Shown here one piece after another: positions 24,733 through 34,301 of a stretch of DNA of 64,000 nt. A program made the position numbers and the translations under genes. Each line of letters begins with the position of its first letter. Position 1 is the first letter of the stretch. The stretch spans positions 186,001 through 250,000 of the IMG/VR virus record IMGVR_UViG_3300024308_000016. One strand, 5' to 3'. The notes below the pieces were generated by a model. The model was given only the letters and a program-made list of their open reading frames with translations, was not told the origin of the DNA and ran no database searches. The DNA is from a virus.

Positions 24733-27234
24733 ATGCATCACGAACAATTGGTCATGAAGAAGAACAAACGAATGAAGTTGAGGGACATCGACTCATTCGT
24801 GCTTAACCCAGTAGCTAGGCTGCAGATGATCCTGGGCTCCAATGGCTCGGGCAAGAGTACAGTGCTCGAAGCGCTGTCTCTGCAACCCGCATTACCTGCC
24901 CACTATGACAGGGGGGGCTTACAGTCTCATATCGTCACTCACCGAGGCTCCAGGTACGAGCTGGTGTATGATTTCACTGGCCAAAAGAACCACTACTCCA
25001 TTACCAAGGACGACGAGGTCGTGTATTCGGGCCATGTCTCCTCAGCGTGTGCGCAATATGTGGCTGAGCATTTAGGTTTGAGCCGAGAAGTGCATGAAGT
25101 ATGCATTGGGCGCCGCCGCTTTACCAAGATGAGCACAGCGGACCGACGTGCTTGGTTCACCAAGCTGTCCCCCATCGACTACTCGTATGCGATTGGCTAC
25201 TACAAACGCCTGAGCGACGCGTATCGGGACTTGGAAGGCACAGTCACTCGTCTGAGTGATCGACTGCTCAAGGAAAAGGACAAGCAGATCGACGATATAC
25301 GAGCCGATCAGATCCGCGAAGAGATCAAACGCTTGAGAGTATCCAAAGACGAGATGCTCAAACAATGGTCTCCTGTCAATATGACGATGGACGAGGCTCT
25401 CGCCCAGGTCGATGATGTCGATCGCAGGCTCACCCAACTGCACGATGACTACATGCGGTCCCTGAGTGTGTTCTCTGACCGTGGGGACTTTAAAAGCATC
25501 GACGATGTCCGTAAATTGGACTCCGACATCCGGGGCAAAGTCGCATTCCATCAAGCCTCCATCGACAAGCTATACAACCAGGTGGAGGAAAACCGCGCAC
25601 TGATTGCTAAGAGCCAGTTCATCGCTTCCCAGGACATGGCGGAAGTGGACGAGAAGATCCGTACCTGCAATGAAGCCGTCCAGAAAGCGGAACACGGTGT
25701 GCAGATCCGAGGGTATGCAGACAATGCATACGCCCTCAATGCGCTGGTGGGTATCTGGCATGAATTGATCAAGACACTGGGCCGTATAGAACCAGATCCG
25801 TACGGCAACATCACTGATCAGGCCATCGCAACTACAACCGATGCCATCAACCAAACCCGCATCCAGATCCAAAACGTTCAATGGGGCGTCAACAAGTTGC
25901 GCGACGATCTCCATAAATGGGAGCACCGTACCGAGGACGATGTAGTCAACTGTCCAAAGTGTCGACACAGCTTCACTCCTGGAATGGACGAGGCTATGGC
26001 CGATGAGACCCGGAGGAAACTGGCTCTGCAGCTGGAGAGCCTGGACAAGAACACAACTATGCTCCGGGAGATGGAGGTGGACTTGCAACACAAGAGCGAG
26101 CAGCGGGCTTTACACAAGTATCTGTTTGCTATGATCCAGGGCACACACTCAGCACTGGAGCCTTTGTGGAACACCCTGATGGATGATAACCTCCTGAAGG
26201 GCAATCCCGGCAAAGCCATGATGCTACTAGAGATCGCTCGTACCGATCTTCAGTACCTCATCGAAGCTGACAAGGCCCGCCAGACGCTCACAGGTCTGTA
26301 CGAGCTGAGAGAGATGAGCCAAAAGACGGCAGGTGTAAACTTGCAAGAGCTCCAGCACAAGAATGCACTTTTGGAGCGTGAGCTCTACGACCACCAGCTC
26401 AAAAGCCAGACTTATTCCCGAAGACTCGATATCTTGGCTGTGATCCAAAAGGAATGGACGCTCCAGGAGAACACATTCGAGGCCCTGGATAAGCTCAAAG
26501 TCACTCGGGACTACGCCATCCTCCAGGCGGAGGAAGCTAATAAGAAGATCGTCATCAACTCCATCATGGCGCACTTGGATCAGGAGATCCTCGCTCAGGA
26601 AAAGGCCATCAGTCAGATCGATTCCCACAAAGCTGTGGTTCAAGCTTTGGAGACGGATATCGAAGAGTACAAGAGAAAGGCGAGGCTGCTCAAGAAGTCC
26701 ATGGATGCTCTATCTCCGGCCAAGGGACTGATCGCCAAGGGACTGACCGGCTTCATCAACCACTTTGTTGAGCAGATGAATGCAGTGATCGCCAAGGTCT
26801 GGCTCTACCCTCTGCGGATCTGTCCGGTAAAGATCGACGATACCGAAGGCACGGTGGATTTGAAGTACAACTTCACCTACACCTATGACGACAACCCCGG
26901 GGCAGATGACGTCAAGGACGCCTCAGGTGCTCAAAAGGAGATCTTCGATCTGGCTTTCATGTTGGTGTCGATGAAGCATCTGGGGATGGACGACTATCCG
27001 ATCTTCCTCGACGAGTTCTCCGTGAACATGGACTACGCTCACCGCAAGGAGGCGATGAAGCTGGTGCTCGATCTCCTGAACAGCTCCAACTTCTCTCAGA
27101 TCTTCATGGTCTCGCACTATGAAGGCAGCTATGGCTCGCTGCACAATGCCGACATCACGGTGCTGTGCCCCGAGAACATCGAGATGCCAGCAGGCATGGA
27201 GTACAACGTCAACTCCAACATCGAGTACGCATAA
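24733..27234 (+). CDS. Rad50/SbcC/gp46-like recombination ATPase
   Basis: SMC-type ATPase that with an Mre11/gp47 nuclease resects DNA ends for recombination-dependent replication. Order of features in 833 residues: Walker A GSNGSGKST (~35-43), long coiled coil, a zinc hook CPKC (~406-409) in the middle, second coiled coil, then Walker B/D-loop YPIFLDEFSVNMDYA (~755) and the H-loop MVSHYEGSY. T4 gp46 is 560 aa, E. coli SbcC 1048. ATG 24733 is chosen because the open frame upstream crosses the divergent promoter. No gp47-like nuclease is seen within the window. Confidence 0.9.
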   Translation: MHHEQLVMKKNKRMKLRDIDSFVLNPVARLQMILGSNGSGKSTVLEALSLQPALPAHYDRGGLQSHIVTHRGSRYELVYDFTGQKNHYSITKDDEVVYSGHVSSACAQYVAEHLGLSREVHEVCIGRRRFTKMSTADRRAWFTKLSPIDYSYAIGYYKRLSDAYRDLEGTVTRLSDRLLKEKDKQIDDIRADQIREEIKRLRVSKDEMLKQWSPVNMTMDEALAQVDDVDRRLTQLHDDYMRSLSVFSDRGDFKSIDDVRKLDSDIRGKVAFHQASIDKLYNQVEENRALIAKSQFIASQDMAEVDEKIRTCNEAVQKAEHGVQIRGYADNAYALNALVGIWHELIKTLGRIEPDPYGNITDQAIATTTDAINQTRIQIQNVQWGVNKLRDDLHKWEHRTEDDVVNCPKCRHSFTPGMDEAMADETRRKLALQLESLDKNTTMLREMEVDLQHKSEQRALHKYLFAMIQGTHSALEPLWNTLMDDNLLKGNPGKAMMLLEIARTDLQYLIEADKARQTLTGLYELREMSQKTAGVNLQELQHKNALLERELYDHQLKSQTYSRRLDILAVIQKEWTLQENTFEALDKLKVTRDYAILQAEEANKKIVINSIMAHLDQEILAQEKAISQIDSHKAVVQALETDIEEYKRKARLLKKSMDALSPAKGLIAKGLTGFINHFVEQMNAVIAKVWLYPLRICPVKIDDTEGTVDLKYNFTYTYDDNPGADDVKDASGAQKEIFDLAFMLVSMKHLGMDDYPIFLDEFSVNMDYAHRKEAMKLVLDLLNSSNFSQIFMVSHYEGSYGSLHNADITVLCPENIEMPAGMEYNVNSNIEYA

Positions 27235-27242
27235 GACCCCAT

Positions 27243-27268
27243 CCTCAGGAGCCTTGCGGCTCCTGAGG
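27243..27268 (+). terminator. Hairpin after gp46-like gene
   Basis: CCTCAGGAGCC pairs perfectly with GGCTCCTGAGG around a TTGC loop, between convergent genes. Confidence 0.8.
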
Positions 27269-27286
27269 TGAGTGCTTATGTCCGTG

Positions 27287-27910
27287 CTACGGAGTGAGGT
27301 TCTGGATGATGTAGTCCTCCAGCTGCCGGATCTTGCCCTGTGCGTCGAGCAGATCGTTTTGCAGCCTGGATACCTGGGACGCAAACGTGGTGTCTGAGCC
27401 GATCACCACCTTGCGGCTGGCTTGCTCGGTCAGGTGCTTGTTCACATCCACCATCTGTACAGCAGTGGTCTCCACCATCTCGTGCGTGGCATCTACTCCT
27501 GCCTGGCTCTTGATCACTTCCTTCATGGAGTTGACCAAGAAGTCCAAGTTCTGCTGCACAGGCATGGGCGGCAGCTTCATGAAGACGCCGACGCCATGGT
27601 AGGGGACGCCATCTTGGATGGGATAGCCTTCCACGTAACTGACCGGCACCTGGATACGGTAGCCCCGGGTAGTAACCAGGACTGCGATTTCCAAGTTGCG
27701 AGCCAGATCTGTCTCGTACTCGCTTTTTTGCAGACCAGCGGGCTCGTAGATCTCCGCCCACGGGTCTTGGTTCTCAGCGATGTACTCCGACAGTTTGCGA
27801 AGTGCGATACACTCGCAGCGCTCCCGAGGTAGTGTGGTAAAGGGGGTTTTCAGCTGAAAGACCCCCGTCACTCCGGGAGACGGCGCCATGAATTGCAGTT
27901 GTACACTCAT
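27287..27910 (-). CDS. Hypothetical protein, 207 aa
   Basis: Unknown. Beta-rich N-terminal part and a helical C-terminus with coiled-coil character (VSRLQNDLLDAQGKIRQLED). It lies six bases downstream of the 436-residue gene on the same strand, so both are co-transcribed. Probably a virion component by context; no motif supports a precise call. Confidence 0.7.
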   Translation of the reverse strand: MSVQLQFMAPSPGVTGVFQLKTPFTTLPRERCECIALRKLSEYIAENQDPWAEIYEPAGLQKSEYETDLARNLEIAVLVTTRGYRIQVPVSYVEGYPIQDGVPYHGVGVFMKLPPMPVQQNLDFLVNSMKEVIKSQAGVDATHEMVETTAVQMVDVNKHLTEQASRKVVIGSDTTFASQVSRLQNDLLDAQGKIRQLEDYIIQNLTP

Positions 27911-27916
27911 AGCTGC

Positions 27917-29227
27917 TTACTTGTTGTAGAAGGGGTTGGAGCGAGCGGCCATCAGGTACGATGCCGACGCATGCGTGGCTGTGATGAACAGCTTGCCACC
28001 GCGGTTGATCTTGCGGATGCCCTGAGGCACGACACTCATGTTGGTGACCTTCTCCGCCTCGATGGTCATCCACAGCATGAACTGTACCCATTCCTGGGTC
28101 TCGGGCTTCATGCGCTGGAAGTCCGGAGATGTAGAAGGCACATCGATGAAGTCCGGATACAGGGTCTTCAGATCCTTCATGCCGGGCTGGTTGTTTTCCC
28201 CGTTCACGCTCAGCAGCGTCACCGACTTGTACGTCATGGGGAAGACGTTCAGATTGGCGCGCACATGGTTGGCGTTCATGAAATTGGTCAGCGTCACTGC
28301 GAAGTTCATGGACTCCTGGACATTGCTCATTGGCGAGTACAGGCCACTGAGCGTAGTCATGTTGGGGACCGAATGCAGATCCCAGCGTGGGTAAATCACG
28401 AATTCGGTACGCTTGAACAGGTCCGGGAACCAGGGTTCGAGCTCATGCTCCGGCGCTCCCGTGGATTCGACCAAGTCCTTGATCACTGCGTCCTTGATGG
28501 CGTCGGTGTTGTCACCGGCGGCTCCATAGATCAAGATACCCCAGTTGGTGGTGATCCGCTGGTCGGGATTGAACTTGTTGACGTAGTCAGTCTCGAAGAT
28601 CGTGAAGACCGTCTCGGGCTTCAGGTTCTTGGCGGTCTGTGCCTCCAGCACAATGTCAGTGACGCTCTTTTTGTTGAGCTCATTGACGGCGAGCTGCCAG
28701 TCGCGCAGGAAGATCCGAGGATCTGGCACCGGACGGATGATCTTGTGATGATACTCCGGATACTCGGTGAGAAACACATCGTTGCTCATCCAGATCTTGA
28801 AGTTGCTCAGATCTTCAAGCTTGGAGGTGAAGCTGAACCAGCTGGGAAGAGCGATGCCGGCGCCGTCGACCAAATCACCGAACTGAAGATCCTCGATCTC
28901 AGCGTAGTACTCAGCGGCAATGGCTGCGAGGAAATCCTGTGGGTTCGTCACCCCCAAGTGTGCCAGCGCATACTCATGGATGGACCGGATCACCCGAAGG
29001 CCCTGATTGCTTTCGATGGTCGACAGCATCACTTCTTGGTTGCTGTTGGCATCTCGGCTGCTCATGGAGATCAGACGGTAGCCGGAGATCGAAGGATCCC
29101 AGTACTCGCCCTTCTCCATACTGTAGGTCTCACCCCACGTCGACAGCTCACCCACCGGGGAGTTGATCCCGGGGGTATTGATCAGCAAATCTGCGATCGT
29201 CGAAAAGCCTAGTATTTTCTTACGCAC
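27917..29227 (-). CDS. Hypothetical protein, probably virion, 436 aa
   Basis: Unknown. Soluble, aromatic-rich protein without signal or membrane segment; composition and length resemble phage structural proteins. ATG 29227 lies 42 bases from the divergent gene at 29270. I saw no enzyme motif. Forms a two-gene minus-strand unit with the 207-residue gene. Confidence 0.65.
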   Translation of the reverse strand: MRKKILGFSTIADLLINTPGINSPVGELSTWGETYSMEKGEYWDPSISGYRLISMSSRDANSNQEVMLSTIESNQGLRVIRSIHEYALAHLGVTNPQDFLAAIAAEYYAEIEDLQFGDLVDGAGIALPSWFSFTSKLEDLSNFKIWMSNDVFLTEYPEYHHKIIRPVPDPRIFLRDWQLAVNELNKKSVTDIVLEAQTAKNLKPETVFTIFETDYVNKFNPDQRITTNWGILIYGAAGDNTDAIKDAVIKDLVESTGAPEHELEPWFPDLFKRTEFVIYPRWDLHSVPNMTTLSGLYSPMSNVQESMNFAVTLTNFMNANHVRANLNVFPMTYKSVTLLSVNGENNQPGMKDLKTLYPDFIDVPSTSPDFQRMKPETQEWVQFMLWMTIEAEKVTNMSVVPQGIRKINRGGKLFITATHASASYLMAARSNPFYNK

Positions 29228-29269
29228 GCTAGGTACTCCTATTTAAGTATATTCCCTACGGAGGTAACG
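29228..29269 (+). promoter_or_regulatory. Divergent gap with AGTATATTCC element
   Basis: A 42-base gap between divergent genes. It contains AAGTATATTCCCTACGGAGG (29245-29264), in which GGAGG is the ribosome binding site of the next gene and GTATATTCC resembles the GTATAC element before the genes at 24733 and 61237. Confidence 0.3.
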
Positions 29270-29653
29270 ATGGGATTGTTAAAGATTCTGATGTCCATCA
29301 TCCGGGACACATTAAGCATCCGAACCGGGGAGCTGAGGCTCCAAAGCAAGACGTTCAATGCCAAGAAGCTCTTTGCATTGACGCTGATGATAGTGCTGAG
29401 TGTCTCATGTGTGATGCTGAGCAAAAAGCTCATCAAGACCACGAACTTGCTACGCAAAGAGCGCGCAGAACACGCCAAAATGGTCCAGGATTGCGAGTCA
29501 AAAAACAAGACATCCAAGTCATCTGATAGCGGGAATGGCCTTAGGCCTACGTCGACTTGGATCTACCAAGACGGCAGCACGAATTACTCCGGATGCCGGG
29601 CAGATGAGTGCGCATTTCTCAATCAGCAGTCCGTTTACGGAGAAACACATTGA
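29270..29653 (+). CDS. Hypothetical membrane protein, 127 aa
   Basis: Unknown. A membrane helix at ~34-50 (LFALTLMIVLSVSCVML) follows a basic N-terminus; the rest is a charged helix and a Ser/Thr/Gly-rich C-terminus with two late Cys. GGAGG precedes ATG 29270. Its TGA overlaps the TTG start of the RNase H gene (TTGA), so the two are coupled. Confidence 0.65.
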   Translation: MGLLKILMSIIRDTLSIRTGELRLQSKTFNAKKLFALTLMIVLSVSCVMLSKKLIKTTNLLRKERAEHAKMVQDCESKNKTSKSSDSGNGLRPTSTWIYQDGSTNYSGCRADECAFLNQQSVYGETH

Positions 29654-31197
29654 TCGAACTTGACCAGACCAAGAACTGGGGCATCGTCGCCTACACTGAC
29701 GGTGGCGCACGTCCCAATCCCGGCGCCACCGGCGCTGGGATACACGCCTATCTGTACGAGATAGATGCCAAGCCCGATCGCATCAAAGCCATGCGCTTTA
29801 CCGTGGAAGATGTCTCACGTTACGCCATCCCCACGGTCAATGGCTATAAATACACCGACAAGGACGGAAAGATCTCGGCAGCCAAGGATAAGGAAGCCGT
29901 CCCTGTCAAGCCATCGTTCTTCCTGGAGATCTCCAAGAGCTCTTCAGGACAGCTGTCGAACAACTACGCCGAGCTCGAAGCCTTTCACCAAGTGCTGCTC
30001 ACGTGCCGAGCGTACCTGTTCAAGCGCCTGCATGTCTGCGCGGACTCCATGTATGTGATCAATGGGATCACCGACTGGTGCAAGGGATGGGAGCGTAACG
30101 GCTTTCGCAACCGCTTCGGCGAACATATCAGCAACCGCGATCTATGGATGGCAGTCTGGGATCAGTTCAAGCTCATGCGCACTGAGGGCTACCAGATCTC
30201 GATCTCTCACGTCAAAGGTCATGCCGGACATCCGGGCAACAACCAAGCAGATTGGCTCGCTACCATCGGAGTGCTCCGAAGTCGAGACCTGCTGGACCAG
30301 ACTGATGTGCGGCTGTACACGCCCAAGGAGTACTGGGAGCCCAAGCGAGAGCGCCATCCACTTCTGTGCCTGAAGCGCTTGTACTTCGACCGCCTGGGTG
30401 AGAACTACCAGCCGGGCAAGTATTTCATGGCTGACCCTGGTAAAGACGAGTCGTTGATCGGCAAACCCATGCCCGAGACCGTGTATGCCATCGTCCGCAT
30501 GCATGAGCCTCACCCTATCATCGAGGCAGTGATGCGCAAGCAGTTCAACTACGGACAAGACTTCAACGAAGTCATGCGGATCAAGACGGACAACTTGTTC
30601 GTGCCGGATGTGTACCGCATCATCCAGTCGCATGGTGCTTACGGGATGCTGCAGTTGTCATCAGCCAACAGCAATATCTACTGCGTCAATGAAGTGCCAC
30701 TGACCCAGGAGCTGCGGCCTATCGGAATCATGATGCGAGCCATCGATTCCCTGAACTCCCTCGACGGCGTCTTTGACCAGTATCTGGAGATGAAGAAGTC
30801 GCCCGAGGCATTTGCGCTCACCAACAACCAGCTGCTCCAAGCTCATGATCTCACAGGTGAGTTCTACGAGACAGTGGAAAAGAAGGTCGGAAAGGAAGTC
30901 CGGCTTTCCAAGGTCTTGAAGAAGACCATTGGTGTGGGCTACAAAGACCATCCCATCGAGTTCAGTCTTGCCAACAAGGACGGCACTTCCCAGGATCGCA
31001 AGCTCAAGCTCAAGCTCGCTCTCGACCTTCCGGAACGTAATATGCTGAAACAATTGGAAACCGAGGATGTAACAGTAGAACTTATCACTTGGAGAGAGTC
31101 CGAACTCTCCGTCCGCTACGCGACTGTGATAAGCTGCTCAGCTGGGATGGCTATCTGGTCGAACTTTTATGCTGACCGCCTGATCTTGAAAGAGTGA
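29650..31197 (+). CDS. RNase HI with large C-terminal extension, 515 aa
   Basis: Cleaves RNA in RNA-DNA hybrids, for instance primers during phage replication. All active-site residues are present: Asp17 in YTDGGARPNPG, Glu108 in NYAELEAF, Asp132 in CADSMYVI, His191 in KGHAGHPGN and Asp201 in NQADWLA. A ~60-residue insert lies between the first strands and helix A. About 300 residues follow the RNase H domain and match nothing I know. TTG 29650 is chosen as start: GGAG is seven bases upstream, it overlaps the previous stop, and the RNase H fold begins right after it. Confidence 0.9.
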   Translation: MIELDQTKNWGIVAYTDGGARPNPGATGAGIHAYLYEIDAKPDRIKAMRFTVEDVSRYAIPTVNGYKYTDKDGKISAAKDKEAVPVKPSFFLEISKSSSGQLSNNYAELEAFHQVLLTCRAYLFKRLHVCADSMYVINGITDWCKGWERNGFRNRFGEHISNRDLWMAVWDQFKLMRTEGYQISISHVKGHAGHPGNNQADWLATIGVLRSRDLLDQTDVRLYTPKEYWEPKRERHPLLCLKRLYFDRLGENYQPGKYFMADPGKDESLIGKPMPETVYAIVRMHEPHPIIEAVMRKQFNYGQDFNEVMRIKTDNLFVPDVYRIIQSHGAYGMLQLSSANSNIYCVNEVPLTQELRPIGIMMRAIDSLNSLDGVFDQYLEMKKSPEAFALTNNQLLQAHDLTGEFYETVEKKVGKEVRLSKVLKKTIGVGYKDHPIEFSLANKDGTSQDRKLKLKLALDLPERNMLKQLETEDVTVELITWRESELSVRYATVISCSAGMAIWSNFYADRLILKE

Positions 31198-31222
31198 GGG
31201 CTCGCTAAAGTAGAGTCCATGA

Positions 31223-31684
31223 ATGCACAGTTTCCTTAACGCTACCGCTCCTGTCGGGGTTCCATCGATCTCCGCCGCTGCGCTTTCCGTGATGGGTAAG
31301 ATATTCCCGTCACGCATCAAACGACTCATGTTCGTCTTCAGTGTCCTTGGTTTCGTAGACGAGGCCATCGAAGATGACATGAAACTCATCGATCAGCTCA
31401 ATGGTCTACTGCGCTTACCTAAATCGCCAGACGTCTGCAAGGCGTCCATGCAAGTCAAGCATGCGATCTGGCAGGGCACAGGGATCAACTTCGAGTACAT
31501 GGACCTTCATAGGCCCATGGAGGCGAGGAGAGCTGCTCTTGCCAATGACCGCGATCGCATGGTCACGTACTTTATCGACAACTGCCCCAAGTGGTTGCGA
31601 TATGGACACGAGACTGCCGACATGCGCCGTGATCTCAACCATCTGTTCAAAGTCGTCGGGGAACTCCAACCCGAACTGGCTTGA
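31223..31684 (+). CDS. Hypothetical protein, 153 aa
   Basis: Unknown. Small, helical and basic, beginning MHSFLNATAPVGVPS; no clear ribosome binding site. It follows the RNase H gene by 25 bases and is the last gene before a hairpin. No membrane helix is convincing; the segment RLMFVFSVLGFVDEA is mildly hydrophobic. Confidence 0.6.
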   Translation: MHSFLNATAPVGVPSISAAALSVMGKIFPSRIKRLMFVFSVLGFVDEAIEDDMKLIDQLNGLLRLPKSPDVCKASMQVKHAIWQGTGINFEYMDLHRPMEARRAALANDRDRMVTYFIDNCPKWLRYGHETADMRRDLNHLFKVVGELQPELA

Positions 31685-31701
31685 TGGCAGCAGGCCATAT
31701 A

Positions 31702-31736
31702 CCTATACCCCGTCCCCACAAGGGACGAGGTATAGG
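31702..31736 (+). terminator. Hairpin between convergent genes
   Basis: CCTATACCCCGTCCC pairs with GGGACGAGGTATAGG (one C-A mismatch) around CACAA. Confidence 0.75.
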
Positions 31737-31768
31737 TTCTATGATGTCCAGTTTTCGGAAGATGTGCC

Positions 31769-32635
31769 TTAACCGGCGACGTTCTTCAGGCCGGTCAGCC
31801 GTTCAGCCATCTTGCCCACTGCGCCGATGGCTTCTTCCAGACGGTGGCGGAACACCCCCAGGAACTCGACATAATGGGCCACAGCCAAGGCACCCTGGGC
31901 GATGGAGTTTGCCGCAGGTGCCGAGATGTTCTCGATGGCCTGTTCGTTGGAGCGCTCGATCACCAGGTTCAGGAGAGCAGAGATGTCCTTGACGTTACCC
32001 ATCACGTCCTTACGGTCGGTCTGGATGCGGACTTTGTTGACGTCCTTGGCCAGGTTGACCGTATCCACGATGTCCATGCCTTGGTCAAACACAGCGTACA
32101 GAGGCAGGACGCTGACGGTGCTCTTGGGGTTGAAGTAGCTCGCCAGCTGCTTGCGCTGCTCGTTCATCCGCCTTTCGATCCCTTGATAAACAGACGAATA
32201 ATCGCGAAGCGCCGTTTTAGCGTCGGCAGAAGAGATGAAAGCAGAAAGCGCACGACGGTAGTCCTCCAGTAGTTTGTCGCGTTCCTTGAGGATCTCGTTG
32301 CCGGTCTCCTTGAGGAATTTCAGATAGGGTACATACTTTGCGTTCAGCCCCTGCGGCACCGCCACCAGCAGCTCGTCCATGGCGACGAAGTTCATCGCCA
32401 GCGCGTTGTGCTCATAGGTGGAGAAGGCGCGGGTCTGCTTGTCGAAGTCAAACTCCACGTCGTCCTTGGCGGTGAATGCCCGGATGGAGTCCTCCAGATA
32501 CTGGGACACCGAGGGGAAGACATTTCGAAACACATTGATCACATTGGCTGTGACCAGACCCTCCAAATTGAGGGTGTTGACCGCAGTGACGGCGGCTCGC
32601 TCGATGGGCGGGAGAGTGGAGAGTTCAATCGTCAT
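31769..32635 (-). CDS. Hypothetical helical protein, 288 aa
   Basis: Unknown. Start ATG 32635 follows AAAGGACG; the open frame upstream of it lies in the intergenic gap. Nearly all-helical, with coiled-coil-like parts (KERDKLLEDYRRALSAF, RRMNEQRKQLASYF). It sits between the RNase H operon and the RecA-like gene on the opposite strand. Confidence 0.7.
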   Translation of the reverse strand: MTIELSTLPPIERAAVTAVNTLNLEGLVTANVINVFRNVFPSVSQYLEDSIRAFTAKDDVEFDFDKQTRAFSTYEHNALAMNFVAMDELLVAVPQGLNAKYVPYLKFLKETGNEILKERDKLLEDYRRALSAFISSADAKTALRDYSSVYQGIERRMNEQRKQLASYFNPKSTVSVLPLYAVFDQGMDIVDTVNLAKDVNKVRIQTDRKDVMGNVKDISALLNLVIERSNEQAIENISAPAANSIAQGALAVAHYVEFLGVFRHRLEEAIGAVGKMAERLTGLKNVAG

Positions 32636-32732
32636 TTTACGTCCTTTGCTCCCCGATTTCGGGCAGCAGAAAAATAGCTGAGGATGCCATAGTATGGCGT
32701 AACTGACACCCCTGAGTATACAAGGAAAATCA

Positions 32733-34220
32733 ATGCAACATAAAGCAAGAGTCGCATTTCCGGTGGCCAACCAAATGCCGTCTTCGCCAAACGTTAAGGT
32801 GATGCTTAACGTCGGCGCCGGTATGGATATCCCTACCGGTCGCTGGCTGCCTGGCAAGTTCGGTGAGCAGATCCTCAATGGGGGTCTAGCCATCGTGGAG
32901 GCCATCGCTGGCAAGGGCAACAACTTCAAGAGCACAATCTTGGAGTACAAGATGCACAAGGCGGCATCTCGTGTGGTTCGGGAGATGGATACCAACATCA
33001 CCACCCACGATACCGAGGAAAACAAAGACGAAGACCGGATCACCAGTCTTTATCAGCGTATCCCGGAGTTCGCTGATCGGGACTTGTTCGCTGAAGGCGT
33101 GTACGTCATTACTGGCAAGAGCCAGCTCAAGGGCGAGCAGTGGTGGGAAAACCTCAAGGATTTCCTGGAGAACAAGAAGAAGAATGCCAAGGACTTGATG
33201 GTCGAGACGCCGTTTCTCATGCGGGACCGCGTCACACGCCTGAAGATCATGCAGCCGACGTTCTCGCTGGTGGATTCCATCTCCGAGTTCGAGACATCGG
33301 ACGTCTCCAAGATCCTCGACGAGAACGTGATCGGTGACTCCGCGGGCAACATGGTCCACATGCGCGCAGGTCTTGCCAAGACGCGATTCCTGATGGAGTA
33401 CCCCACTCAGGGCATCGCCAACCAGCACTACCTGACCATGGCTGGTCACTGGGGCAAGGACGGCATGATCGCACAGGGTCCGCACTCGGCGCCTCCGGAG
33501 AAGAAGATGAACTCCATGCCCCAAGGCGAGAAGGTCAAGGGCGTGCCGGACAAGTTCTACTACCTGATCCACTGGGCTGGTCTGGCCACGGGCTCTCGAC
33601 TGCACCTGAACAAGGATACACGGGCATGCGACTACCCCGCTGATGAGCACGACAAGGAAAAGGGTCACACCGACCTGTGGCTGGTGCCCATCACCACTCT
33701 GCGCTCGAAGTTCGGGTCGTCTAGCTGGTCATTCAACCTGCTGATCTCCCAAGCCGAAGGTGTGCAGCCTGGTCTGACCGAGTTTCACATGCTCAAGGAG
33801 TCCAGGTATGGCCTGGATGGTAACCTGATCAACTACTGGTGCGATCTGATCCCAGATGTGAAACTGTCGCGCTCTGTGATCCGCGGCAAGATCAACACCA
33901 ACGCCAAGCTGCGTCGTGCGATCAACATCTGTTCGGAAATGTACCAGATGACGATCTTTCACCGGGACATCCGCTACGAGATCCCATCTCCCAAGGAGCT
34001 GTACGAAAAGCTCAAAGCCGCCGGCTACGACTGGGACATGATCTTGGGCCGCACTCGTGGCTGGTGGAAGCCCAACAACGAGAGCCATCCACTGCTGTTC
34101 TTGTCGACAATGGACCTTATCAATATGGCGGCTGGCAAATACCATCCATATTGGTTGGAAGATGACAAGAAGACGATCAAACCTGAATACATCGTCGACG
34201 AGCCATACGAGTTCGTGTAA
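32733..34220 (+). CDS. RecA/UvsX-like ATPase, probable recombinase
   Basis: Reads as a RecA-family ATPase: a beta strand GGLAIVEAIAG leads into a P-loop GKGNNFKST (60-68). The Phe-Lys-Ser form of the P-loop resembles that of T4 UvsX (SKSFKS) rather than the usual GKT/S. A strand-like segment FYYLIHWAGLATG and later LWLVPITTLRSKFGSSS could hold Walker B and the L2 region. At 495 aa it is longer than T4 UvsX (~390). It would act with the gp46-like and RuvC-like proteins. ATG 32733 follows CAAGGAAAA. A DnaB/KaiC-type ATPase is the alternative. Confidence 0.55.
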   Translation: MQHKARVAFPVANQMPSSPNVKVMLNVGAGMDIPTGRWLPGKFGEQILNGGLAIVEAIAGKGNNFKSTILEYKMHKAASRVVREMDTNITTHDTEENKDEDRITSLYQRIPEFADRDLFAEGVYVITGKSQLKGEQWWENLKDFLENKKKNAKDLMVETPFLMRDRVTRLKIMQPTFSLVDSISEFETSDVSKILDENVIGDSAGNMVHMRAGLAKTRFLMEYPTQGIANQHYLTMAGHWGKDGMIAQGPHSAPPEKKMNSMPQGEKVKGVPDKFYYLIHWAGLATGSRLHLNKDTRACDYPADEHDKEKGHTDLWLVPITTLRSKFGSSSWSFNLLISQAEGVQPGLTEFHMLKESRYGLDGNLINYWCDLIPDVKLSRSVIRGKINTNAKLRRAINICSEMYQMTIFHRDIRYEIPSPKELYEKLKAAGYDWDMILGRTRGWWKPNNESHPLLFLSTMDLINMAAGKYHPYWLEDDKKTIKPEYIVDEPYEFV

Positions 34221-34238
34221 CTCCATCCACCACCATGC

Positions 34239-34258
34239 CCTAGAGCTTCGGCTCTAGG
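34239..34258 (+). terminator. Hairpin with UUCG loop
   Basis: CCTAGAGC and GCTCTAGG close a TTCG tetraloop, one of the most stable RNA loops. No T tract follows. Confidence 0.7.
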
Positions 34259-34301
34259 ACATATGGTGCCTCTTTGTTTACTCTCAGTTAGGGAATCCCA
34301 A

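Noticed and set aside
34239-34258. Riboswitch or attenuator before the gene at 34302
   Set aside because: The hairpin is short and simple with a UUCG loop directly behind a stop codon, like the other unit-end hairpins.
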